A DNA stretch of 64,000 bases, taken from assembly GCF_014201905.1 (NCBI RefSeq), contig NZ_JACHFM010000003.1, forward strand, positions 620,001-684,000. Reading direction: 5' to 3'. Source of the stretch: Amaricoccus macauensis (lineage in GTDB: Bacteria > Pseudomonadota > Alphaproteobacteria > Rhodobacterales > Rhodobacteraceae). Positions 52,432 to 60,704 of this stretch are shown here, piece after piece. The notes under the pieces were generated by a model. The model did not search any database and was not told where the DNA came from. It saw only the letters and a program-made list of their open reading frames with translations. A program made the position numbers and the translations under genes. Positions within the stretch are counted from its first letter, which is position 1; the number at the start of each line of letters is the position of its first letter.

Positions 52432-52842
52432 ATGGCAGCCCAGAGAGGCAAGGATCTGCTCCTGAAGCTCGACATGGGGAGCGGGAGGTTCGAGACCGTC
52501 GCCGGGCTTCGGGCAACGCGGCTCACGTTCAACGCGGAGACCGTGGACGTGACGAACCTCGGCAGCGAGGGCCGGTGGCGCGAGCTGCTGGCTGGCGCGG
52601 GCGTGCGAAGCGCCGCGATCAGCGGGTCGGGCGTGTTTCGCGACGAGGCGACTGATGAGCGGACGCGGGCGCTGTTCTTCGCGGGGGAGACGCCGCGGGC
52701 TCGGGTGATCGTGCCCGACTTCGGTGTTATCGAGGGTCCGTTCCAGATCACGTCGATCGAATACTCCGGCCAGCACGATGGGGAGGCTGTCTACGAGATC
52801 GCCTTGTCGTCGGCGGGAGCGCTGAGTTTCGCGGCGATCTGA
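52432..52842 (+). CDS. GTA gene g9: major tail tube protein
   Basis: A 136-residue major tail protein. The segments KDLLLKLDMGSGRFETVAGL, ATRLTFNAETVDVTN and SAAISGSGVFRDEATDE mark the TP901-1/GTA tail-tube family. A GGAAAGGATAAGACG stretch precedes the ATG. Its stop shares a base with the g10 start (TGATG). Confidence 0.93.
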   Translation: MAAQRGKDLLLKLDMGSGRFETVAGLRATRLTFNAETVDVTNLGSEGRWRELLAGAGVRSAAISGSGVFRDEATDERTRALFFAGETPRARVIVPDFGVIEGPFQITSIEYSGQHDGEAVYEIALSSAGALSFAAI

Positions 52843-53165
52843 TGGCCAATCCGTGGCGAGGTGAAGTCGAGCTTGTCGTCGACGGCGAAGCGCGGGTGAT
52901 GCGCCTGAGCCTGGCGGCGCTCGCGGAGCTTGAGGCGCGTCTCGGGGCGCAATCGCTGATCGAGGTGGTGGAGCGGTTCGAAACCGGGACGTTCCGGGTC
53001 GGAGATCTGATCGCGATTCTGCGCGCCGGGCTTGGAGGCGGCGGGTGGAGGGTGTCGGAGGAGGCGCTCTCGGAGGCCGAGATCGCCGGCGGGCCGCTCG
53101 AGGCAGCGCGGGCCGCGGCACGGCTTCTGAAGCTCACGTTCGTGCTGCCGGGAGAGTCGGGATGA
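52842..53165 (+). CDS. GTA gene g10: GTA-gp10 family protein (tail assembly chaperone-like)
   Basis: A 107-residue protein of the GTA-gp10 family. It includes LVVDGEARVMRLSLAALAEL and FRVGDLIAILRAGL. Between tube and tape-measure genes, phages normally encode tail assembly chaperones, so this is its likely role. It overlaps g10.1 by four bases. Confidence 0.85.
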   Translation: MANPWRGEVELVVDGEARVMRLSLAALAELEARLGAQSLIEVVERFETGTFRVGDLIAILRAGLGGGGWRVSEEALSEAEIAGGPLEAARAAARLLKLTFVLPGESG

Positions 53166-53356
53166 AGCGGATTGCCTGGGCGGGACTGATGCGGCTTGGC
53201 CTGTTGCGGCTCGGGCTCGCGCCGGAAGTGTTCTGGGGGCTCACCCCGGCGGAAATCATGGTCATGGCGGGTGAGAGCGAGGCGTCACCGGCGATGGACC
53301 GAACCGGGTTTGCCGAGCTGGCGGCCCGGTTCCCCGATGACGGGCAGGCGGGATAG
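53162..53356 (+). CDS. GTA gene g10.1: phage tail assembly chaperone (TAC) small protein
   Basis: A 64-residue protein with the pattern of the GTA tail assembly chaperone: a short helical N-terminus, then LAPEVFWGLTPAEIMVMAGE and RTGFAELAARFP. ATG 53162 overlaps the g10 stop as ATGA, so the pair is made by coupled translation rather than by the frameshift many siphophages use. Confidence 0.85.
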   Translation: MKRIAWAGLMRLGLLRLGLAPEVFWGLTPAEIMVMAGESEASPAMDRTGFAELAARFPDDGQAG

Positions 53357-53367
53357 CGGGAGCGGAG

Positions 53368-54036
53368 ATGGCAGAATTCGACGATGACCTCTCGCAGGCC
53401 GAGGGGCGGTTTCTCGGGCTGCAGAGCACCCTCTCGGGACTCGAAGGTGTGGCAGGTGCCTTTCAGCGCGAACTCGACGGGGTGCAGGGGAGCATGAAGG
53501 CGGCCGGGCGCGAGGCGATCGGCATGTCTACGTCGGTCACAACCTCAATCCGCAAGGCGTTCGAGGGCGTGATCTTTGACGGTGAGAAGCTGTCGGACGC
53601 CCTGGCGAGCGTCGGGCGGAGTCTATCGTCATCCGTGCTGAACTCGGCGCTGCAGCCGGTTCAGGGCGCGGTGAACTCGGCGGTTGGCGGTGGGCTTTCG
53701 TCGCTCCTGAGCGGGTTCCTTCCGTTCGCGAACGGCGGGGCATTCTCGGGCGGGCGGATAGCCGCGTTCGCGCGTGGGGGCGTGGTGGACGGACCGACGC
53801 ATTTCCCGATGCGCGGTGGCGTCGGGCTGATGGGCGAGGCGGGGCCCGAGGCGATCATGCCGCTGGCGCGCGGCTCGGATGGCAAGCTCGGGATCCGTGG
53901 TGCCGGCGGGTCGGGCGGAGCCGTGCATGTGACGATGAACATTTCGACGCCCGACGTCTCGGGCTTTCAGCGATCGCAGACGCAGATCGCGGCGGAGATG
54001 ACCCGCGCGATCCAGCGCGGTCGCCGCAATCTCTGA
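53368..54036 (+). CDS. GTA gene g11: short tape measure protein
   Basis: A 222-residue tape measure protein, far shorter than in most siphophages and similar in size to the RcGTA protein. It has an N-terminal helical stretch (FLGLQSTLSGLEGVAGAF), a glycine/serine-rich hydrophobic middle, and the C-terminal FARGGVVDGPTHFPMRGGVG / MGEAGPEAIMPLARG motif typical of these proteins. Such a length predicts a very short tail. Confidence 0.9.
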   Translation: MAEFDDDLSQAEGRFLGLQSTLSGLEGVAGAFQRELDGVQGSMKAAGREAIGMSTSVTTSIRKAFEGVIFDGEKLSDALASVGRSLSSSVLNSALQPVQGAVNSAVGGGLSSLLSGFLPFANGGAFSGGRIAAFARGGVVDGPTHFPMRGGVGLMGEAGPEAIMPLARGSDGKLGIRGAGGSGGAVHVTMNISTPDVSGFQRSQTQIAAEMTRAIQRGRRNL

Positions 54037-54048
54037 GCGGAGGCAGCG

Positions 54049-54681
54049 ATGAACTTTCACGAAGTCCGATTTCCCGCGGCCTTGTCGGTCGGCTCGAGCG
54101 GTGGGCCGGAGCGGCGAACGGAGATCGTTACGCTGAGCAACGGATTTGAGGAGCGGAACTCGCCCTGGGCTCATTCGCGTCGGCGCTATGATGCTGGGCT
54201 CGGTGTGCGCTCTCTCGACGATCTGGCGGAAGTGATTGCGTTCTTCGAGGCGCGGCATGGGCAGCTTCACGGGTTTCGCTGGAAGGACTGGACGGACTTC
54301 AGGTCGTGTCTTCCTTCCGGGCAGATCGCTGCATTCGATGAGCCTTTGGGGGTCGGGGACGGACTGGTGACGAAGTTCCTGCTGCGGAAGTCGTACGTGT
54401 CAGGATCGCAAAGCTATTTCCGGCCAATTGCGAAGCCCGTCCCCGGCAGCGTGCGCGTCGCGGTGGGAGGTGTCGAGCTCGATGAGGGGGGAGACTTTCT
54501 GCTCGATGCCACGGCCGGGGCGGTGAGTTTTGCCGTGGCGCCGGCTGAGGGGAGCATTGTGACCGCGGGGTTCGAATTTGATGTGCCGGTGCGTTTCGAT
54601 GCCGATCGGATCGCGACCAGTCTTGCCGGGTTCGCTGCGGGGGAAGTGCCCTCGATCCCCGTGGTCGAGGTGCGAATCTGA
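54049..54681 (+). CDS. GTA gene g12: distal tail protein (DUF2460)
   Basis: A 210-residue DUF2460 protein, which in RcGTA forms the distal tail ring. Characteristic pieces are FHEVRFPAALSVGSSGGPER at the start, the HGFRWKDWTDFRSC block and a beta-rich C-terminus. It is coupled to g13 by a one-base stop/start overlap. Confidence 0.92.
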   Translation: MNFHEVRFPAALSVGSSGGPERRTEIVTLSNGFEERNSPWAHSRRRYDAGLGVRSLDDLAEVIAFFEARHGQLHGFRWKDWTDFRSCLPSGQIAAFDEPLGVGDGLVTKFLLRKSYVSGSQSYFRPIAKPVPGSVRVAVGGVELDEGGDFLLDATAGAVSFAVAPAEGSIVTAGFEFDVPVRFDADRIATSLAGFAAGEVPSIPVVEVRI

Positions 54682-55571
54682 TGCGCGAAATCGATGCTCA
54701 GTTGCAGGCGCGGCTCGATGGAGGGGCCACGCGACACTGCCGTTGCTGGCGGGTGGACCGGGCGGACGGCACCGTGCTGGGCTTTACCGACCATGACCTC
54801 GACGTGACATTCGATGGGCTGGTGTTTCGAGCCGGCACGGGCATGAACGCGAGCGCGCTACAGACTTCCACGGGCCTGAGCGTCGACAATGCGCAGGCGA
54901 CGGGCGCGCTGAGCGATGCGGCCATCAGCGAGGCGGACGTTCTTGCCGGGCGATACGACGGGGCGCGGATCCGGCACTGGCTCGTGGACTGGGAGCAGCC
55001 GGATCTCAGGGTGCTGCTGTTCGCTGGCACCTTTGGTGAGATCAAGCGGCAGGATCACGCCTTCGAAGTTGAGCTGCGCGGTTTGGCTGAGCCGCTGAAT
55101 GCGCCGGTCGGTCGTTCAATCCTGCGGACCTGTGACCGGATGCTTGGGGACGCGAAGTGCGGCGTCGATGTGACGGCTCCGGAGATTGCCGGGGAAGGCC
55201 AGGTGATTGGCGGCGGGATCTGGGGGGCCGTGCTGGCGTCCGGGCTCGAGGGGTTCTCCGCTGGCTGGTTCACCCATGGCGCTCTGATCTGGATGACCGG
55301 GGAGAACGCTGGTCAGCGGCAGGCGATCAAGCTCGACAGATCGCTGGCCGCCGGACGAGAGCTGTGGCCGTGGCAGGCGGCCGGTCGCCCGATTGCGACA
55401 GGTGATCGTTTCCAGATCGTCGCCGGATGCGACAAGTCAGCCGGCGCCTGTCAGGTGAAGTTTCAGAATCTCATCAACTTCCGCGGGTTCCCCCATCTCC
55501 CTGGCGAAGATTGGGTGACGGCGTATCCGACCGATGGAGCTGTTCATGACGGATCAAGTCAGCAGGGGTGA
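54681..55571 (+). CDS. GTA gene g13: tail hub protein (DUF2163)
   Basis: A 296-residue DUF2163 protein, the hub of the RcGTA tail tip. Seen are CWRVDRADGTVLGFTDHDLD near the N-terminus and, in the C-terminal part, CDRMLGDAKCGVD and CDKSAGACQVKFQNLINFRG, whose paired cysteines probably bind an iron-sulfur cluster or metal. Its end overlaps g14 by 26 bases. Confidence 0.92.
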   Translation: MREIDAQLQARLDGGATRHCRCWRVDRADGTVLGFTDHDLDVTFDGLVFRAGTGMNASALQTSTGLSVDNAQATGALSDAAISEADVLAGRYDGARIRHWLVDWEQPDLRVLLFAGTFGEIKRQDHAFEVELRGLAEPLNAPVGRSILRTCDRMLGDAKCGVDVTAPEIAGEGQVIGGGIWGAVLASGLEGFSAGWFTHGALIWMTGENAGQRQAIKLDRSLAAGRELWPWQAAGRPIATGDRFQIVAGCDKSAGACQVKFQNLINFRGFPHLPGEDWVTAYPTDGAVHDGSSQQG

Positions 55572-56004
55572 GGCGATCGTCGGACGGGCGCGGGAGTGGC
55601 TCGGGACACCGTATCGGCATCAGGCGAGTTGCAGCGGAGCGGGTACCGACTGCCTCGGGCTGCTGCGGGGTGTCTGGCGGGAAACCGTGGGACCGGAGCC
55701 GGAAGGGGTTCCGAGCTACACCGCCGACTGGTCCGAGCCGGCTCAAAGCGAGGACCTGCTGGCTGCGGCGAGGCGCAATTTCGACGAGATCGGACGGGGC
55801 GAGATGCGACCCGGGGATGTCCTCGTGCTGCGCATGCGCGAGACCGGAGTGGCGAAGCATGTCGGGATTCTGGCGGAGACGCCTGCCGGGCTGCTCACGC
55901 TGGTCCACGCCTACTCGGGGCGTGGTGTCGTCGAGTCTTCCCTGACGCCGGCCTGGGTGCGGCGTATCGCCGGTGTCTTCCGGTTTCCTGGCGGGAGTGT
56001 CTGA
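55546..56004 (+). CDS. GTA gene g14: NlpC/P60 cell-wall peptidase
   Basis: A 152-residue NlpC/P60 cysteine peptidase, thought to open the recipient's peptidoglycan at the tail tip. The catalytic Cys36 is in GTDCLGLLRGVW and the His in KHVGILAE (about residue 104). The ATG at 55546 is preferred over one at 55534 because GGAG (55537-55540) is placed correctly for it. The stop shares a base with g15. Confidence 0.93.
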   Translation: MTDQVSRGEAIVGRAREWLGTPYRHQASCSGAGTDCLGLLRGVWRETVGPEPEGVPSYTADWSEPAQSEDLLAAARRNFDEIGRGEMRPGDVLVLRMRETGVAKHVGILAETPAGLLTLVHAYSGRGVVESSLTPAWVRRIAGVFRFPGGSV

Positions 56005-59000
56005 TGGCAACGCTTGTTCTCGCGGCGGCGGGTTCCGCGCTTGGTAGCGCAGTGGGCGGTTCCGTGGCCGGGCTTGGGGCGCTCGCTATCGGCAAGGCGG
56101 CGGGCGCAATGGTGGGCTCGGCCATCGACCAGCGGATACTCGGCGGTGGATCGGCACCAGTCGAGGCCGGCCGCGTCGATCAGTTTCGAGTGATGGGGTC
56201 GAGCGAAGGCACCGCTCTGCCGAGGGTCTTTGGTCGTAACCGGATTGCTGGGCAGGTGATCTGGTCCAGCCGCTTTCTCGAGCACGTCAGCACCGAAAGT
56301 GTTGGCGGCAAAGGCGGTGGTGCGAGTGTCCGGGAGTACAGCTATTCGATCAGCCTCGGCATCGCCCTCTCGGAGGGTGTGCTGTCGCGGATCGGGCGCA
56401 TCTGGGCGGACGGGCAGCCGGTCGATCAGTCGGACATGACGCTCCGGCTTCACCCGGGCACGGATGACCAGCAACCCGATCCGCTCATCGAGGCGGTCGA
56501 GGGGGTGGGACGCGCGCCGGCGTACCGCGGGACGGCATACGTGGTGATCGAGGACCTCGATCTCACGCCTTACGGCAACCGGATCCCTCAGTTCAACTTC
56601 GAGGTCTTTCGCCTGCCACCGGAGGGGCTCGAGGGGGTGGCTCGCTCTCCGGCGTTCGACATCCGGGGCGTGGCGCTGGTTCCGGGAACCGGCGAGTACT
56701 CACTCGCGACGGAACCTGTCTATCTCCGGCGAGGACAGGCCGACAGCGCGGTTGCCAATGTTCACAATGACCGGGGCGTCCCTGATCTGCTCGCGTCGAC
56801 ATCGCATCTGATATCCGAGCTGCCCGCGGTTCAATCGGTGTCCCTGGTGGTGACGTGGTTCGGGGACGATCTTCGATGTGGCCGGTGTCGGCTCGCTCCG
56901 GCCGTGGAGCAGGGCGGGAGCGACGGCGACCCGATGCCGTGGGTGGTCGGTGGGCTGCCGCGCGACGAGGCGCGGACGGTGAGCGTTGTTGATGGTCGAC
57001 CGGCGTTCGGCGGAACGCCGGCAGACCGTTCGGTGCTTCAGGCGATTGCGCATCTGCGCGAGCAGGGCCTGAGGGTCGTGTTCTACCCGTTCATCCTGAT
57101 GGACGTTCATGCGGGCAACGTGCTCGGCGATCCGTGGTCCGGTGCAGCCGGCCAGCCCGCCGTGCCGTGGCGGGGGCGGATCACGCTGGATCGCGCGCCG
57201 GGTACCTCGGGGAGTTCCGACAAGACGCCCGAGGCGGCTGCCGAGGTGGCGGCGTTCTTCGGGACGGCAACGGTGGAGGATTTCGTCCGGCAGGACGATA
57301 CGGTGCTCTATGCTGGCCCGGACGAGTGGACCTATCGCCGCTTCATCCTGCACTATGCCCATCTCTGCGCGGTGGCGGGCGGCGTGGACGCATTCTGCAT
57401 CGGCAGCGAGATGCGCGGCCTCACGCAGATTCGGAGTTCGGCGGACGCCTATCCGGCAGTGGAGGCGCTATGTACGCTGGCGGCGGATGTGCGATCCATT
57501 CTCGGGGAGCAGGTAAAGCTTGGCTATGCCGCGGACTGGTCCGAGTATTTCGGGCATCAGCCCGCGGATGGGTCTGGTGACGTGCTCTTCCACCTCGATC
57601 CGTTGTGGTCTTCCGATGACGTGGATTTCATCGGAATCGACAACTACATGCCGCTTTCCGATTGGCGGGATGGCGAAGGCCATGTGGATGCTTCAGCGGG
57701 GTCGATTTATGATCTTGAGTACCTCGGCGCAAATGTGGCGGGCGGCGAGGGGTTTGACTGGTACTACGCCAGCGCGGATGCGCGGGAGCGTCAGGAGCGG
57801 TTGCCAATCATCGACGGTGCTCATGGGGAGCATTGGGTCTTTCGCTACAAGGACCTGATTGGCTGGTGGTCGAACCCGCATCGCAACCGGGTCGGGGGCG
57901 TGCGCGCCGCGGTCCCGACGACATGGCGGCCGAAGTCGAAGCCGATCTGGTTCACCGAGCTTGGATGTCCGGCGGTCGACAAGGGAACGAACCAGCCCAA
58001 CGTCTTTCACGACCCGAAATCTTCGGAGAGCTTCTTTCCATATCACTCATCCGGTGCACGCGATGATCTCATTCAGCGCGCGTATTTGCAGGCAACGTTC
58101 CGGCATTGGGCCGACGCCGCGAAGAATCCCGTATCGGACGTCTACCCGGGGCGGATGGTGGACATGGCGCACGCGCATGTCTGGGCGTGGGACGCGCGTC
58201 CCTGGCCGGACTTTCCTGATCGTCTCGAGACCTGGGTTGATGGCGACAACTACACGCGCGGGCACTGGCTGAACGGCCGCATCAGTTCGTCGAGTCTTGG
58301 CGAAGTCGTTTCCGAGATTTGCCTTCGAGCCGGTATCGAGGCGCCAGACGTCGCCCGGCTGCATGGTCTGGTGACGGGCTACCAGATCGGTGCGGTGGAG
58401 AGCGGCCGGCAGAGCTTGCAGCCGCTCATCGTGGCACATGGTCTGGACAGCTTTGCCGTGGGCGAGACGATGCGTTTTGTGAGTCGTGGCGGCGAGGCTG
58501 TGCGGGAGGTCTCGGCTGCTGGTTGCGTCGTGAACGGGGCCCAGCCGGTGATTTCGCTGAGCCGGGCGCCAGCGCTCGAGACTGCCGACCGCGTCACGCT
58601 CGGTTTCGTGCGAGCTGACAATGACTATCAGGTCGGGGCGGCTTCGGCGTTGGCGCCAGAGGCAAGCGAGCCGCGGGCTGAGCAGACCTCCGTGCCGCTG
58701 GTCATGCGCGAGGAGGAAGGGAGAGCGCTTGCAGCGCGGCTCCTGAGCGAAGGTCGGGTCGCGCGGGACGGATTGTCCTGCGCCTTGCCGCCGTCGGCCA
58801 TGGAACTGACCCTGGGCGACGTGTTGGCATTCCGCAGCGCAGACGCAGAGCTTCGATTTCGGATCGACCGGATCGAGGATGCCGGCGCCCGCATGGTGAG
58901 CGCGACGAGGATCGAGCGGCAGGTCTATGTGCCGGCGCCCGTGGTGAGCTCGGTCAGTTCCTCGCGGCACATCGCGGCGCCGTTGCCTGTCACCGCGACC

Positions 59001-59921
59001 TTTCTCGATCTGCCGATATTGCGGGGAGACGAGGATCCGGCGTCCCCACATCTGGCGGTATCCCGATCGCCCTGGGCCGGGCCGGCCGCCGTCTATTCGG
59101 CAAAGAGCGATGCGGGATACGTGCTTGATCGGCAGGTGCGGCGGCCGGCCACCATCGGCACGTTGCTGGACCGGCTTCCAGTCGCGCGTCCCGGACTATG
59201 GATGCCGCAGGAGGTGAGGGTCAGACTACTGGCGGGTAGCCTGCAGAGCCGGGAGGAGGCGGACGTGCTCGGGGGCGAGAACGCGGCCGCCCTGCGGAAC
59301 GGCGGCTCCGGGAATTGGGAGGTCATCCAGTTCCGGACCGCGACGCTGATCGGGCCGCAGGTCTACCAGCTCGGAGGACTACTGCGGGGACAGGCCGGAA
59401 CCGACTGGCTCATACCGGACTCCTGGCCAGTGGGAACCGACTTCGTGGCGCTCGACGGGGCCGTCGAGCAGCTCATGGTCCCGGCATCGGTGCGCGGTGT
59501 GGAGCGCCACTATCGCATCGGCCCGGCGAGGCGGGCCTATGATGATCCGAGCTACGTTCACCTGACCGAAGCGTTCGAGGGGGTTGGCTTGCGGCCATAT
59601 GCCCCCACGCACCTGAGCGCGGAGCGGCTTGCGGATGGCGGGCTTCGATTGGGGTGGACGCGACGCACCCGGATTGATGGCGACAGCTGGCAGGCGCTCG
59701 ACGTTCCGCTCGGGGAGGAACGCGAGCAGTATCTCGTGCGGCTCCTGCAGGATGAGGCGGTGGTGCGCGAGGACGTTATCGACGTCACCCGGTTCATCTA
59801 TTCCCGGGCCAGCCAGATCAGTGACGCGGATGTAGTGTCAGCGTTTGAAGTCGCGCAGATTTCGTCCCGCTTCGGTCCGGGACCTTTCCAAAGGATGCAG
59901 TTGAATGCCCAGAACCTCTGA
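56004..59921 (+). CDS. GTA gene g15: megatron tail-tip protein with TIM-barrel domain
   Basis: A 1305-residue baseplate megatron. It begins with a Gly/Ala-rich hydrophobic segment (AAAGSALGSAVGGSVAGLGA), followed by hub domains. The central glycoside-hydrolase-like TIM barrel spans roughly residues 430-760, with FCIGSEMRGLTQIRSS, FIGIDNYMPLSDWRDGEGH and the IWFTELGCPAVDKGTNQPN block. Phage tail-3-like domains follow. In RcGTA this protein caps the tail and carries receptor-binding parts. The frame is intact, and the ATG overlaps the g14 stop (TGATG). Confidence 0.94.
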   Translation: MATLVLAAAGSALGSAVGGSVAGLGALAIGKAAGAMVGSAIDQRILGGGSAPVEAGRVDQFRVMGSSEGTALPRVFGRNRIAGQVIWSSRFLEHVSTESVGGKGGGASVREYSYSISLGIALSEGVLSRIGRIWADGQPVDQSDMTLRLHPGTDDQQPDPLIEAVEGVGRAPAYRGTAYVVIEDLDLTPYGNRIPQFNFEVFRLPPEGLEGVARSPAFDIRGVALVPGTGEYSLATEPVYLRRGQADSAVANVHNDRGVPDLLASTSHLISELPAVQSVSLVVTWFGDDLRCGRCRLAPAVEQGGSDGDPMPWVVGGLPRDEARTVSVVDGRPAFGGTPADRSVLQAIAHLREQGLRVVFYPFILMDVHAGNVLGDPWSGAAGQPAVPWRGRITLDRAPGTSGSSDKTPEAAAEVAAFFGTATVEDFVRQDDTVLYAGPDEWTYRRFILHYAHLCAVAGGVDAFCIGSEMRGLTQIRSSADAYPAVEALCTLAADVRSILGEQVKLGYAADWSEYFGHQPADGSGDVLFHLDPLWSSDDVDFIGIDNYMPLSDWRDGEGHVDASAGSIYDLEYLGANVAGGEGFDWYYASADARERQERLPIIDGAHGEHWVFRYKDLIGWWSNPHRNRVGGVRAAVPTTWRPKSKPIWFTELGCPAVDKGTNQPNVFHDPKSSESFFPYHSSGARDDLIQRAYLQATFRHWADAAKNPVSDVYPGRMVDMAHAHVWAWDARPWPDFPDRLETWVDGDNYTRGHWLNGRISSSSLGEVVSEICLRAGIEAPDVARLHGLVTGYQIGAVESGRQSLQPLIVAHGLDSFAVGETMRFVSRGGEAVREVSAAGCVVNGAQPVISLSRAPALETADRVTLGFVRADNDYQVGAASALAPEASEPRAEQTSVPLVMREEEGRALAARLLSEGRVARDGLSCALPPSAMELTLGDVLAFRSADAELRFRIDRIEDAGARMVSATRIERQVYVPAPVVSSVSSSRHIAAPLPVTATFLDLPILRGDEDPASPHLAVSRSPWAGPAAVYSAKSDAGYVLDRQVRRPATIGTLLDRLPVARPGLWMPQEVRVRLLAGSLQSREEADVLGGENAAALRNGGSGNWEVIQFRTATLIGPQVYQLGGLLRGQAGTDWLIPDSWPVGTDFVALDGAVEQLMVPASVRGVERHYRIGPARRAYDDPSYVHLTEAFEGVGLRPYAPTHLSAERLADGGLRLGWTRRTRIDGDSWQALDVPLGEEREQYLVRLLQDEAVVREDVIDVTRFIYSRASQISDADVVSAFEVAQISSRFGPGPFQRMQLNAQNL

Positions 59922-60621
59922 GCTTTCGCTTCCCCTTGTCATGCCGGCTCAGGCGCAGAAGCATGTCACGGTCAATCAGGCGCTTGCGATTCTCGACACC
60001 GTCACTCAGCTGCGCGTGAAGGACTCGCTGACGACGACACCACCGCCATCGGCGGGAGACGGGGACGCCTTCCTCGTGCCGGCCGGCGCTGGGGGAGCAT
60101 GGGCGGGAAAGGCGGGGATGATCGCTGCCTGGAGCAACGGGGGGTGGAGCTATCTGACGCCTCGACCGGGTTGGCGGGCGTGGGACGAGAGGTTGGCGGG
60201 CTGGCAGATGTTCGACGGGAGCGTCTGGGTGCCGAACGCTCTGGCGGTATCTGCGGGCGGCGCCCGGCTCTCGGCTCGTGTCCTTGAGTTCGATCATGAG
60301 ATCGCAGCGGGTGCGACCAACCTGACCACCGTGCGGATCCCCGCCGGAGCGCAGGTGGTCGGACTGTCAGGCCGGGTGACAAGTGCGGTCGTCGGGGCGG
60401 GTATCACCGGTTGGCGCGCGGGTGTCACAGGATCGGACAATCGGTATGGATCCGGGCTCGGCCTGACGCGAAACTCCTATGTTGCCGGGTTGAGTGGCGC
60501 GCCGGTCACATACTACGCGGCAACGCCCGTTCTCTTGTCGGCGGAAGGGGGAGCGTTCGTTTCCGGGACGGTACGGCTCGCGCTGCATCTCCTGGAGATT
60601 TCGCCGCCCCGTGCCGTCTGA
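59905..60621 (+). CDS. DUF2793 protein at the end of the GTA cluster
   Basis: A 238-residue protein with an N-terminal DUF2793 domain (LPLVMPAQAQKHVTVNQALA ... GDAFLVPAGAGGAWAGKAGM). A beta-rich C-terminal part (about 135-238) is repetitive in Gly/Ala/Thr and resembles fibre or receptor-binding tips. DUF2793 genes accompany phage and GTA tail modules in alphaproteobacteria, so it may be a tail-fibre component. It starts 17 bases inside the end of g15 in another frame. A 7-bp hairpin (60626-60642) follows its stop. Confidence 0.85.
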   Translation: MPRTSELSLPLVMPAQAQKHVTVNQALAILDTVTQLRVKDSLTTTPPPSAGDGDAFLVPAGAGGAWAGKAGMIAAWSNGGWSYLTPRPGWRAWDERLAGWQMFDGSVWVPNALAVSAGGARLSARVLEFDHEIAAGATNLTTVRIPAGAQVVGLSGRVTSAVVGAGITGWRAGVTGSDNRYGSGLGLTRNSYVAGLSGAPVTYYAATPVLLSAEGGAFVSGTVRLALHLLEISPPRAV

Positions 60622-60625
60622 ACGT

Positions 60626-60642
60626 GCGGTTTGTGAAACCGC
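60626..60642 (+). terminator. Weak hairpin after the GTA cluster
   Basis: GCGGTTT-gtg-AAACCGC (60626-60632 / 60636-60642) lies five bases after the stop of the DUF2793 gene and is followed by TTCCCCTTGATTTTT. The stem is short and the T-tract interrupted, so only partial termination before cysE is likely. Confidence 0.4.
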
Positions 60643-60704
60643 TTCCCCTTGATTTTTGCAGTGCATCAGTTCACCTCACCCGGGACCGGGGGTAGGAGGC
60701 ACCT

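Noticed and set aside
45950-60621. Interpretation as an ordinary active prophage
   Set aside because: No integrase, repressor, replication or lysis genes and no att-like repeats flank the block; gene order and sizes, including the short tape measure, follow the RcGTA pattern.
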